A stretch of DNA of 64,000 nt, taken from Promethearchaeota archaeon (GTDB taxonomy: Archaea; Asgardarchaeota; Lokiarchaeia; Sigyniarchaeales; SOKP01). A model generated the notes under the pieces. It was not told where the DNA came from, searched no databases, and worked only from the letters and a program-made list of their open reading frames with translations. The stretch spans positions 1-64,000 of the forward strand of contig JAHLWS010000021.1 of the NCBI GenBank assembly GCA_019057795.1, read 5' to 3'. A program made the translations under genes and the position numbers. Shown in pieces: positions 17,301 through 24,580 of this stretch (its first letter is position 1; every line of letters begins with the position of its first letter).

Positions 17301-18746
17301 TAAGGAAACTTTCAATTCATGATCTAAATCCATGAATGTACCGATTACATATCCTGGGGTTGTTTTAGGAACATCTGGTGACTCAGGTGTAATTTCTTGT
17401 AGAACTCCAGATATATATCTCTCAATACGGAAAGAAGAGATTATCCCAGGCGTGTTTGATGATCCTAATTCTAAATAAAATAAAACATCATTATTCGAGT
17501 CATAATAAGATTGGAACTCCGAAATATCTAAAGCCATAAACGAAGGAAATAGAGCAGTTGTATGTTCTTGATACTCAGGATTCAGTGTATTTAAAGGTGA
17601 ACCATACGGTCCAACTCCCAAGGTGACTATGTCATTCATCCTAGTGGGACAAGTACTAAATTCCCAAGTGGAAACCAAACTTGGGTGATAATCAATTCTA
17701 TCATCATAATATCCTATTTGGATATAACCATCCCCAAGCACTCCAATTTCTTTTAGTGTTTCGTAGGTCAACCAGTAAAAACCGCTTTCGCCCCAGCTAT
17801 CGCCCCATGAATTTACGACTCTAAACGCGCCAACATCACCATCATCCGTTATACTATCATCGAATCCAACAATACAATTAGCATGATTAATTGTTGAAGA
17901 ACTATATTCAGCAGAAGATATAATAAAATTATCAACAAATCCCTGATCATATCCATTAGCATCGATATTAAATGTCACTGGGGTTCCCCCCTCGACAAGA
18001 TTTTTAATTGTTGTGATCGTTGGATCTCCCAAATAGGAAAGCCAATTGAATTGTAGAGGTCTATGGAGTGGTGCTTCTCTCCATGCAGATTCATCACCCC
18101 AATTAGTGTAATCAGTGTCTGTATATGGTATTGTTTCCCAAGTGGCTGCGCCCCACTCTTCTAAAAGAAGCCCCGTCTCAATATGATGAGTACCGGACCC
18201 CTCATAGGTGAGTTTATTATAGGACCAAGCTGGACTCAGCAGATAAGCATTATTTCCAGAACTCGCATCCCACCCATAATCTTTTGCTTCTAAATAACCC
18301 ATTGAATAATAAACGCTTGCCCAAGAGGTGCAAGATCCTTGGCTACCTTGACTTCTTACAGGGGGAAAATAGATTTCTGAAGAAAGGTCATAAGCTGCTT
18401 TCGAATCTACTGGATTATTGGGGTCTTTAATCACATTTAAAATCATAATTTGCCCAACCGTCTTTTCCAACGCCTCTTCTGTTAGAGATTCAGCCCCAGT
18501 GCCCATCCCATTGATGATTTGGTCAGAAGCTTTACTGGAATCTGTGATTCTAATTTGTTTTTTCATTAATTCAACTTTTTCTTTTGTTAAAAACTCAGCA
18601 AAATATTTCAAACCATTTTCAGTATAGGTAAAAATTCCATCATTTCCAACATTACTGGATAGAGTAGATTCAATGTCTGTAGATTTGTAAAAAGTATTTA
18701 TAGTGCCTAAAGAAGAGAATACTAAGATAGATAAATATAATACCAA
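14343..18746 (-). CDS. Giant surface papain-like protease with sorting signal
   Basis: The 1467-residue product has a C1-family peptidase domain at about residues 120-340: Gln133 and Cys139 in QGSQGSCTSWA, His288 in INHANC and Asn312 in VNSWGDSWG. After it come three CARDB-like beta domains (each with INATVTNTG and NYMWTPTEY), two copies of a module ending near WYEKSTGILLNG, a fibronectin-like domain, a Pro-Glu repeat and a C-terminal PGYNLYFIFAAIGIV helix followed by RNRRKKR, a Loki-type sorting signal. The protein is therefore exported and held at the cell surface. The in-frame start (TTG 18746) lacks a full signal peptide; a better one begins at ATG 18781 but is out of frame by one base across an A13 run. 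Confidence 0.88.
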   Translation of the reverse strand: MVLYLSILVFSSLGTINTFYKSTDIESTLSSNVGNDGIFTYTENGLKYFAEFLTKEKVELMKKQIRITDSSKASDQIINGMGTGAESLTEEALEKTVGQIMILNVIKDPNNPVDSKAAYDLSSEIYFPPVRSQGSQGSCTSWASVYYSMGYLEAKDYGWDASSGNNAYLLSPAWSYNKLTYEGSGTHHIETGLLLEEWGAATWETIPYTDTDYTNWGDESAWREAPLHRPLQFNWLSYLGDPTITTIKNLVEGGTPVTFNIDANGYDQGFVDNFIISSAEYSSSTINHANCIVGFDDSITDDGDVGAFRVVNSWGDSWGESGFYWLTYETLKEIGVLGDGYIQIGYYDDRIDYHPSLVSTWEFSTCPTRMNDIVTLGVGPYGSPLNTLNPEYQEHTTALFPSFMALDISEFQSYYDSNNDVLFYLELGSSNTPGIISSFRIERYISGVLQEITPESPDVPKTTPGYVIGTFMDLDHELKVSLEYPTDCEIGNTYTINATVTNTGINDEINVDLFLYLDEVLVDSIPISSLPVGASETINYMWTPTEYRTYNFTAYAPPVPDETYIGNNIATELITISYLQNYIMDTGYPYSWIDASGGTELILSDDGYATIALPFNFQFYDDTFSTIYLGANGYLSFTDTTPWQYSNVPFPSADPTHTYMIAPFWDDIYPAYGGHIYVQSFGTYWVAEWQDIYHIDGPLLGSFQVVLYDTGEIVFNYDYLDYIDPYNGYTCGLNLGIDTDYYNSYQGLNDLTDDFSILFTYATFDHDLSVSLEVPTFLEIDNPYIINATVTNTGENDEINVDLFLYLDEVLVDSITISSLLVGASETINYMWTPTEYKTYNFTAYAPPVPDESYIDNNIATELLSIRETKLFDGMFVSYDWTIFGEVKPSDFIYSYVSGDIFHVDWYMDEGGSPSHMYWDVDSQTRIMENSGGDGWQFGNGFHTPIWIFTDVSLGDEILIAADGKGDHLFSVAGELIYDLPGFGLIEVWELEDLTLPGGVAWYEKSTGILLNGMFYYAGGSGWYTFDFVDTNVEFTYISFDHELSVSLEVPTNPEIGNTYTINATVINNGENDEINVDLFLYLDDLIVNSITISSLLVGASETINYMWTPTEYNTYNFTAYAPPVLGETHIENNIATELIPIVDSQLFDGMLTDYTFIYMDEWIGSSHFLYSYVSESIFQGDWWIYLDDEGYDYHCFYDVDSTTRIMTDVWGDVFFGVGHHDPGWIFTDTNIGDDIPIATMGGEEHIFNVIDDLIYNLPGYGPVEVWVLEDLTVPGGIAWYEKSTGILLNGTFISSSGMNYTLDFIDTNVEFTYLDLSPGDFELSSNAGTPDDNGAFDLTWESADGALTYSVYEYSGLITEINGSLTLLGDGITDLSLALSGYTNGTYYFIVVAHNAYGDTLSNCIEVVVQIPPEPEPEPEPEPEPEPEPEPTPPVIPGYNLYFIFAAIGIVSAITIRNRRKKRSEY
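14450..14512 (-). repeat. Pro-Glu dipeptide-coding tandem repeat
   Basis: A 6-bp unit (GGTTCC/GGTTCT on the plus strand) is repeated about nine times and encodes alternating Glu-Pro just before the C-terminal anchor of the surface protease. It probably forms a stiff stalk that crosses the surface layer. Repeat length is likely to vary between strains. Confidence 0.85.
15381..17268 (-). repeat. Three near-identical CARDB-coding DNA copies
   Basis: Segments starting at 15381, 16209 and 17079, each about 190 bp, are nearly identical (for example all contain CACATATAATTAATTGTTTC). They lie within the surface protease gene and encode the core of its three CARDB-like domains. Spacing is 828 and 870 bp. 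The DNA-level similarity suggests recent duplication or gene conversion within the gene. Confidence 0.88.
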
Positions 18747-18751
18747 AAAGA

Positions 18752-18764
18752 TTTTTTTTTTTTT
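18752..18764 (-). other. A13 run splitting the signal peptide from the protease frame
   Basis: On the minus strand, ATG at 18781-18779 reads MKFLNLKKKK and then meets a run of 13 A. One more A would join it to IFLVLYLSILVFSSLG, giving a textbook signal peptide for the protease. GAGG lies 11 bases before that ATG. The run is either a slippage site that switches surface expression or a homopolymer error in the assembly. Confidence 0.7.
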
Positions 18765-18936
18765 AAATTCAAAAATTTCATTTATAATTTCGCCTCTTAA
18801 AAATTATTAAAACAACTTTTAAGGTATGAATTATTTCTCCATCTTCCTTATTAAACTTATTCCTCTAAAGGAAATTTATAATTATAAGTTATCTTTATAG
18901 ATTTAATACAAAAAGAATCTAATTTATTATTTAAAA

Positions 18937-19404
18937 ATGGTAAATAAAAAAAATTTTACCCCTTTCGGTTTAAGACGTTATCCTATCGTTCCATTAATAG
19001 GAGTTGGCGTTTTACTGATTCGCAATAATTCGTTATTGCTAGTTAAACGAAAATTCAATCCTGATGCGGGATATTGGTCCATTCCCGGAGGGCACTTAGA
19101 TCTCGGTGAAAGAGTACAATCTGCTGCCGAAAGAGAGGGTTTTGAAGAAACAGGCTTTAAGGTGAAGGTTACAAAATTAGCCGGCATAATAGATAAAATA
19201 ATGTACGATGATACCGGGAAGATCGAATACCATTATGTTTTGATTAATTATTTCGTAGAACAAATGGAGGGCGATCTAAATCAACCCCCCATACCAGATT
19301 CCGATGCGTTGGACGCTAAATTCGTGCCATTTGAAGAATTAAAAACTTATAAATTAACCGAATCTTTAATTGAGCTTTTAAAACAACTAAAATTGGGATA
19401 CTAA
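18937..19404 (+). CDS. NUDIX hydrolase
   Basis: The 155-residue product contains a complete Nudix box, GHLDLGERVQSAAEREGFEE starting at residue 52, with Gly52, Glu58, Arg66, Glu67, Glu70, Glu71 and Gly73 in register. These residues bind the metals that cleave nucleoside diphosphates linked to another group. The family members closest in build are MutT or ADP-ribose pyrophosphatase types; the exact substrate is unclear. Length is normal for a single-domain enzyme. It starts at ATG 18937, about 160 bp from the divergent surface protease gene. Confidence 0.9.
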   Translation: MVNKKNFTPFGLRRYPIVPLIGVGVLLIRNNSLLLVKRKFNPDAGYWSIPGGHLDLGERVQSAAEREGFEETGFKVKVTKLAGIIDKIMYDDTGKIEYHYVLINYFVEQMEGDLNQPPIPDSDALDAKFVPFEELKTYKLTESLIELLKQLKLGY

Positions 19405-19588
19405 CAAGATATTTTTTATATATTTGATCATAAACTTTAGAAAAAATTCCTTTTTTTTTGTTTTTTGATAATTAAAGTCTATATTCTTAACGAAATCCTA
19501 TACTTTGATTAACAAAAAGGTAAAGATTTAAATATTTTTGTATCTGATTATTAAATTCTACGAAATCTAATTTAATTAAAAGAATGAT

Positions 19589-19930
19589 GTGATTAAAATA
19601 ACAATCCTAATAAATCGAGTTTGGTTTCCTGCTGAACAGTCAAGTAAAATAGTAAAAGCATTTACAGAATTTCTAAAAGATCACCCTCCGGATAAATCAA
19701 TTGAAAAAACACTCGTCATTGCTGTCGGTTCCGACGAAGATGGAACTCTTTTAACTTATGGTATTGGCGAAATAATGAAAGGCATGGAAAAAGAAGCCCT
19801 AAAGCGGTCAACTCAACAAAACTTATTCATGGCTTCTAAAATTGATGGGCTTAAATATAAAGTAGAAATCTTTTTGGACTTTACAGAGGCTTATAAAATC
19901 TTAGGTATGACGGCACCAGAAGTAGTATAA
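19589..19930 (+). CDS. Small alpha/beta protein, paralogue of 59709-60035
   Basis: The 113-residue product is not in a family I can name. It shows two beta-alpha-beta halves, suggesting a ferredoxin-like or dimeric alpha-beta-barrel fold. Its C-terminal third, DGLKYKVEIFLDFTEAYKIL then GMTAPE, closely matches EGFKYNIEVRFKITEALEMV then GMKMPE in the protein at 59709-60035, so the two are paralogues. Start is GTG at 19589 because the nearby ATG runs into a stop. The paralogue precedes an acetoacetyl-CoA ligase and this one faces an acetyl-esterase-like gene, hinting at a role near acyl metabolism, without proof. Confidence 0.65.
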   Translation: MIKITILINRVWFPAEQSSKIVKAFTEFLKDHPPDKSIEKTLVIAVGSDEDGTLLTYGIGEIMKGMEKEALKRSTQQNLFMASKIDGLKYKVEIFLDFTEAYKILGMTAPEVV

Positions 19931-20034
19931 AATTCTATCAATAAAATTAATTTCTTTTTATTTTTTGCTCTTAAAGCAGCTAAAAATGAGATTTGAATAG
20001 AAAAATATGTTTGAAATCGATAAAAAAATAATAA

Positions 20035-20967
20035 TTATTTGAAAATTTTATTAATAAATTCTCCTATTTTCTCAATACCTTCTTGGCCTTCAGGTGCTAA
20101 AACAGCAAACGCTTGAAATACATGAACCATGTCTTCCCATATATCCAATTGTACTTCAACGCCGGCTTCTTTAGCCCGAGTTGCTAATCTGATAGCATCG
20201 TCAAGTAATACTTCTGCAGTTCCAACTTGGATGCATAAAGGCGGAAGATCTTTAAGATTTGCGTATAATGGAGACGCATAGGGGTTTTTCGGATCAGTTT
20301 TTCCTAAATACATGCTGGCAGAAAACATTATATCGTCGGGGGTTACGAATGGATCTTCATGAACTTTTTCCTTTATTGACTCTCCAGTTAAAGCTAAATC
20401 CGTCCAAGGAGAAAGACAAACCGCAGCAACCGGTAAAGCTATTCCCTCGTCGCGCAATTTTACAAGAGTAGCCACCGTTAAACCTCCACCGGCAGAATCT
20501 CCTGCGAAAATAATGTTTTGAGGTAAATATCCTTCTGTGTCAATTAACCATCTATACGCCCTAATTGAATCTTCTAAAGCGGCAGGAAAAGGGTGTTCTG
20601 GGGCTAAGCGATAGTCTAGTATCAATACTTTAGCTTTAGAAACTCTAGAAATCCTTTGTGCGAGATCCTTATGGGATGTTATGGAACCTTCGATATATCC
20701 ACCTCCATGTAAATATAGTATAGCCCTTTCTTTTACAACTTCTGGTGTGCTCACCCAAGCAGCAGGAATTCCGTCTACATCTATATTTTCAAGTTTGGTG
20801 TCTTTTGGAAGTGGTGCTATAGCTGCCAACTGATCTAATGCGGCACGAGAATCGTTAATTCTTTTTTTAATAGCAACTTCTCTGTTTTGTATTAATATTT
20901 TAATTACACTTTTCATTCCTCTACTAACCATACGATTCACATCCAAGAAATTTTTATGAAGTTCCAA
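20035..20967 (-). CDS. HSL-type alpha/beta hydrolase (acetyl esterase-like)
   Basis: The 310-residue product has the hormone-sensitive-lipase family oxyanion motif HGGG at residues 87-90, the nucleophile elbow GDSAGG with Ser158, Asp256 in the loop after LCIQVGTAEVLLDD, and His282 in MVHVFQAF. The N-terminal 50 residues form the cap helices usual for this group. It should hydrolyse short-chain esters in the cytoplasm. Length and motif order are normal. It is convergent with the small alpha/beta protein at 19589-19930 and has a leader of about 165 bp to the thiC gene on the other side, which is transcribed divergently. Confidence 0.9.
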   Translation of the reverse strand: MELHKNFLDVNRMVSRGMKSVIKILIQNREVAIKKRINDSRAALDQLAAIAPLPKDTKLENIDVDGIPAAWVSTPEVVKERAILYLHGGGYIEGSITSHKDLAQRISRVSKAKVLILDYRLAPEHPFPAALEDSIRAYRWLIDTEGYLPQNIIFAGDSAGGGLTVATLVKLRDEGIALPVAAVCLSPWTDLALTGESIKEKVHEDPFVTPDDIMFSASMYLGKTDPKNPYASPLYANLKDLPPLCIQVGTAEVLLDDAIRLATRAKEAGVEVQLDIWEDMVHVFQAFAVLAPEGQEGIEKIGEFINKIFK

Positions 20968-21136
20968 AAATTCCTTGCATTAATAAATAGATATAATTAC
21001 AAAAATATTTCTGAAATGGTGTCTTATTATTATTTATTAAACAAAACAATTTAATTCAATTATTATTAATTGGTATTAGATATAAGTTATTTAATCGTTA
21101 GTAGAAGAATAATCACATACGAGAAGGTCTAAAAAT

Positions 21137-22456
21137 TTGCCCACATTAATGAAAATCGCTCGAGATGGTAAAATCACCAAAGAAATGGAGTTAGTTGCAA
21201 AAAAAGAACAAGTAGATGTAGAATTCCTCCGAAAAGGAATCGCAAAAGGCCGTATTATTGTTCCAAAATCCAATAAACGCGATATCGAACCTATTGGCAT
21301 CGGTGAAGGTTTGTTAGTAAAAATTAACGCCAATATAGGCTCCAGCAAGCGAGTGTGTGATATTAACGAAGAATTAGAAAAAGCCAAGATCGCTGTAAAA
21401 TATGGGGCAGATACCGTCATGGACTTAAGCACCGGAGTAACCGAGGACGATGTGAAAACCATTCGAAAACAAATTTTAAAAGAAATTAAAGTCCCAATAG
21501 GAACGGTTCCTATTTACCAATCCGCGTTAAGAGCGTTAGAAAAAAAAGGAGCTATTATAAACTTTGACGAAGATGACCTCTTTAACGTAGTAGAAGAACA
21601 GGCCAAAGAAGGCGTGGACTTTTTTACGATTCATGTTGGAATTACGAAAGAGATAATAAATTACCTAAAAGATCATCCGAGAACTATGGGAGTAGTATCT
21701 CGCGGAGGGACTTTTTTAGCCGCATGGATACTTGAGAACGATTTAGAAAACCCATTTAATCGAAATTACGATTATTTATTAGATATGGCTAAGGAGTATG
21801 ATTTCACTCTCTCACTTGGAGACGGCATGAGGCCTGGAAGTATATTTGATTCCACTGATTACGCTCAGATTCAAGAACTTATGGAAATATCTAAATTAGT
21901 AAAGCGCGCTTGGGTACATAATGTTCAAGTAATGGTGGAAGGTCCAGGGCATATACCCGCTAATGAGATCGAACGCAACATCAAAATAATGAAATCTTTA
22001 TGCAATAATGCACCTTTTTATGTTTTAGGACCACTTGTGACCGATATCGCTCCAGGTTACGATCACCTGGTAAGCGCTATTGGGGGAGTAATGGCAGGAT
22101 TAGCTGGTGCCGATTATCTCTGTTATGTTACGCCCTCTGAACATTTAGCATTACCCAATAAGGAAGAAGTTAAAAGAGGAACAATTGCTTGTAAAATAGC
22201 AGCTCATGCAGTAAATATCGCGAAATACGGTAAGAGGGCATCAGATTGGGATTACAAAATGGATATTGCCCGAAAAAACCTAGATTGGGAAGGAATGATA
22301 AAATACTCAATCGATCCAGAATTATCTCGTGAGATTCATTATAGAAATGGGAGTGTTGGCGATGATGATGATGTATGCAGTATGTGTGGCGAATTTTGCG
22401 CGATAAAAATCTTAAAGGACGCTTTGGAAAAAAAAGCTTCAAAAAATATATTATAA
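21137..22456 (+). CDS. thiC: Phosphomethylpyrimidine synthase ThiC
   Basis: The 439-residue product is an archaeal-size ThiC, the radical-SAM-type enzyme that turns 5-aminoimidazole ribotide into the thiamine pyrimidine HMP-P. It has the core motifs LGDGMRPGS, MVEGPGHIP and GPLVTDIAPGYDH, and the C-terminal cluster motif CSMCGEFC with Cys414, Cys417 and Cys421 for the [4Fe-4S] centre. The start is TTG at 21137, supported by AGAAGG nine bases upstream. It is convergent with thiDN, separated by only 8 bp. The leader (20968-21136) shows no convincing TPP riboswitch. A second, interrupted ThiC lies at 58196-59443. Confidence 0.96.
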   Translation: MPTLMKIARDGKITKEMELVAKKEQVDVEFLRKGIAKGRIIVPKSNKRDIEPIGIGEGLLVKINANIGSSKRVCDINEELEKAKIAVKYGADTVMDLSTGVTEDDVKTIRKQILKEIKVPIGTVPIYQSALRALEKKGAIINFDEDDLFNVVEEQAKEGVDFFTIHVGITKEIINYLKDHPRTMGVVSRGGTFLAAWILENDLENPFNRNYDYLLDMAKEYDFTLSLGDGMRPGSIFDSTDYAQIQELMEISKLVKRAWVHNVQVMVEGPGHIPANEIERNIKIMKSLCNNAPFYVLGPLVTDIAPGYDHLVSAIGGVMAGLAGADYLCYVTPSEHLALPNKEEVKRGTIACKIAAHAVNIAKYGKRASDWDYKMDIARKNLDWEGMIKYSIDPELSREIHYRNGSVGDDDDVCSMCGEFCAIKILKDALEKKASKNIL

Positions 22457-22464
22457 ATCTAATT

Positions 22465-23871
22465 CTAAGATACTATTTCTATAATTTTACTGAGTTTTTC
22501 TATCATATCTTTTGAATTTTTACTAAATAATCTAATTATCGGTTCCTTCCCCATTGCTCCTTTATCCCAAATAATATCTGGTATTTTACCTTTACTAGCA
22601 ATACTTTCTTTAATTAACCATTGCATAGTTGAAAATTCTTGTTTTTTAATCTTTTCCGGTTGATCTTCTCTGATTATCTCCTGTAATTCTAAATCAGTGT
22701 TTTGCTGAATTAAATCTATCCAGTTTGGATTATATTTAAGATTCATTACGTAATTAATTGAGTTATCGAATTCTTTTGCCGAAAGTATCAATCGAGCAGT
22801 ATGATCTGTGACACCAAACTTTATTTCTCCGGAAGCTTGTGGATAACCATTGATAATTGTAATTCTACCTTCAATACCCGCGATGTCCTCTTTTATAGTA
22901 GCGTTAGGTAGGGACCCAGATATATTCATTCTAACTTCAGGAATTAATTTGCTAAATTTTTTCAATCTGGAGATAAAATTGTAAATCTCCTTAATTTGAT
23001 TTATAACTTCCACTCTTTCTTCTGAAATAGTTAGATCAATTACTTTACCTTTATTGGGTAATTCAACAAACTTCTGAAATTTAGCATCAAAAAAACTTTC
23101 TGCTTTTTCAATAGCCATAGCTAATGGATTTCCTCTAGCAAGAAAAGCAGTTATAGCAGAAGAAAAAACACATCCCGTTCCGTGGACATTTCCATTATCC
23201 AAAAAAGATAGTTTTGGCTTCTGATATAATGTAAATTCATAATTTTTATTGGAACCTATTCCTTTACTAATACATACTAGATCGAAAATCTCTCCCTGTT
23301 TAGTTCCTGCACTTTTAATAACAACTGCTTTCTCCGTATCCAATGCCTGATTTTCAGAATATAACTTTTTTACCAATATTATTGCTGCTTCTTTAAGTTC
23401 AGCAATATTTTCTATAGTTTTATTTGATAAATCTCGATTCGCATAAAAACTGGCTTCATTTATATTTGGTGTAAGGATTTTTATGTACGGAAACAAACTT
23501 CTTTCTATTTCTAATTCGAATCCTTCACTCGAGAGCCTTTCACCCGCGCTAGAAATACAAACAGGGTCTAAAACAACAATTAAATCGTGTTGTCTTACTA
23601 CATCTACGATAATGTCTAATGTTTTGGCATCTGGTATCATCCCTATCTTTACAAATCTAACAGGATAAGAAGTAAAAATAGCATCTAGCTGTTTATTTAA
23701 ATCATCTGAAAGAGATTTATATCCATAAAATTCTGTTGCTGATTGATAAGTAATAGCCGTTATTACCGAAAAAGGGTGTACTCCACACCTATCAAATGTT
23801 CTAATGTCCGCTTGAATTCCTGCTCCACATGTAGAGTCTGAACCTGCAATAGTTAAACAAAAAAGTTTCAT
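22465..23871 (-). CDS. thiDN: ThiD-ThiN fusion: HMP-P kinase / thiamine phosphate synthase
   Basis: The 468-residue product joins two enzymes. Residues 1 to about 275 are the HMP/HMP-P kinase ThiD: TIAGSDSTCGAGIQADI at the substrate site and the ribokinase-type anion hole GTGC at 231-234. Residues about 290-468 are ThiN, the archaeal thiamine phosphate synthase, ending with the signature PDIIWDKGAMGKEPIIRLF. The fusion phosphorylates the pyrimidine and couples it to the thiazole, completing the pathway begun by ThiC. It is tail-to-tail with thiC. ATG at 23871 is the first in frame; the RING gene lies 26 bp upstream on the same strand and may share its transcript. Confidence 0.95.
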   Translation of the reverse strand: MKLFCLTIAGSDSTCGAGIQADIRTFDRCGVHPFSVITAITYQSATEFYGYKSLSDDLNKQLDAIFTSYPVRFVKIGMIPDAKTLDIIVDVVRQHDLIVVLDPVCISSAGERLSSEGFELEIERSLFPYIKILTPNINEASFYANRDLSNKTIENIAELKEAAIILVKKLYSENQALDTEKAVVIKSAGTKQGEIFDLVCISKGIGSNKNYEFTLYQKPKLSFLDNGNVHGTGCVFSSAITAFLARGNPLAMAIEKAESFFDAKFQKFVELPNKGKVIDLTISEERVEVINQIKEIYNFISRLKKFSKLIPEVRMNISGSLPNATIKEDIAGIEGRITIINGYPQASGEIKFGVTDHTARLILSAKEFDNSINYVMNLKYNPNWIDLIQQNTDLELQEIIREDQPEKIKKQEFSTMQWLIKESIASKGKIPDIIWDKGAMGKEPIIRLFSKNSKDMIEKLSKIIEIVS

Positions 23872-23897
23872 TTTATATTATTAGTAAAAATCAAAAA

Positions 23898-24473
23898 TTA
23901 ATTAACTCTATCATACGCCCATTTGGCCTGATCTTTTAAACCTATGGCTTCATAGGATTTTCCAAGATATAAAAACCCTTCTGGATAGTCATATTTTTCT
24001 TTTACTAATTTAGTTAATAAGTTAATTGACATATCATAACGACCTCTCAAGTAATTAATCTTTCCCTTTAAAAACAAAAGGTTTTGACTTTTTTGATTTG
24101 AAGTGGTATCGTTATCATGTAAATCTAACCTTGATAGAGCATACTCGTATTCTTTCGCATCCATTAATACCTCAATAGATTCAATAAATTTCAGAAATAT
24201 CATTTTTTCAGCAATTTTCCCCATTTGTTTGATTTTTTCTTGTTTTAGTTCACTTTCTAAAGCTTCTTGTTTTTCTTGCTCTTTTTGCTGAATAAAATCT
24301 TTAAAGCCTTCAATAACGTGATTTGAGTACGGCTCTCTACATAAAGGACAGTTTGAAGCGTGAAGCAACCATTCTTTCAAGCAATCGGTATGAGTGGGAT
24401 GTCCGTTAGGGCACTCCTGAGAAGAATCTACTCCTTCAATAATTTCCAAATGACAAATAATACAAGTAGCCAT
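23898..24473 (-). CDS. RING-H2 finger protein with coiled coil and TPRs
   Basis: The 191-residue product begins with a full RING-H2: Cys4-Cys7-Cys21-His25-His28-Cys31-Cys42-Cys45, spacing C-x2-C-x13-C-x3-H-x2-H-x2-C-x10-C-x2-C. Trp35 and Pro43 occupy the places that contact ubiquitin-conjugating enzymes in eukaryotic E3 ligases. A charged coiled coil (about 60-95) and two TPR-like units (about 100-190, LLFLKGKINYLRGRYDMSIN) follow. It is probably a cytoplasmic ubiquitin-type ligase or adaptor. No E1, E2 or ubiquitin gene is in this window. The gene is divergent from the roadblock-GTPase pair, sharing about 105 bp of promoter DNA. Confidence 0.85.
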   Translation of the reverse strand: MATCIICHLEIIEGVDSSQECPNGHPTHTDCLKEWLLHASNCPLCREPYSNHVIEGFKDFIQQKEQEKQEALESELKQEKIKQMGKIAEKMIFLKFIESIEVLMDAKEYEYALSRLDLHDNDTTSNQKSQNLLFLKGKINYLRGRYDMSINLLTKLVKEKYDYPEGFLYLGKSYEAIGLKDQAKWAYDRVN

Positions 24474-24546
24474 AGCAATCAGAAAACTATTTAATAAAAA
24501 TTTTATAATAATATAAAATTATTACTTTTAAACCTAGGTTTTTATT

Positions 24547-24580
24547 AATCTTGAATCCATAATAATCTTGAATCCATCAT
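24547..24580 (+). repeat. 17-bp tandem repeat abutting a start codon
   Basis: Two copies of AATCTTGAATCCATNAT (24547-24563 and 24564-24580, one mismatch) lie head to tail. The second runs into the ATG at 24579 of the first roadblock-GTPase gene. It could be an operator, or a duplicated translation leader. No function is shown. Confidence 0.6.

Noticed and set aside
20968-21136. TPP riboswitch ahead of thiC
   Set aside because: The AT-rich leader lacks recognisable THI-box motifs on reading; too short and unstructured to claim.
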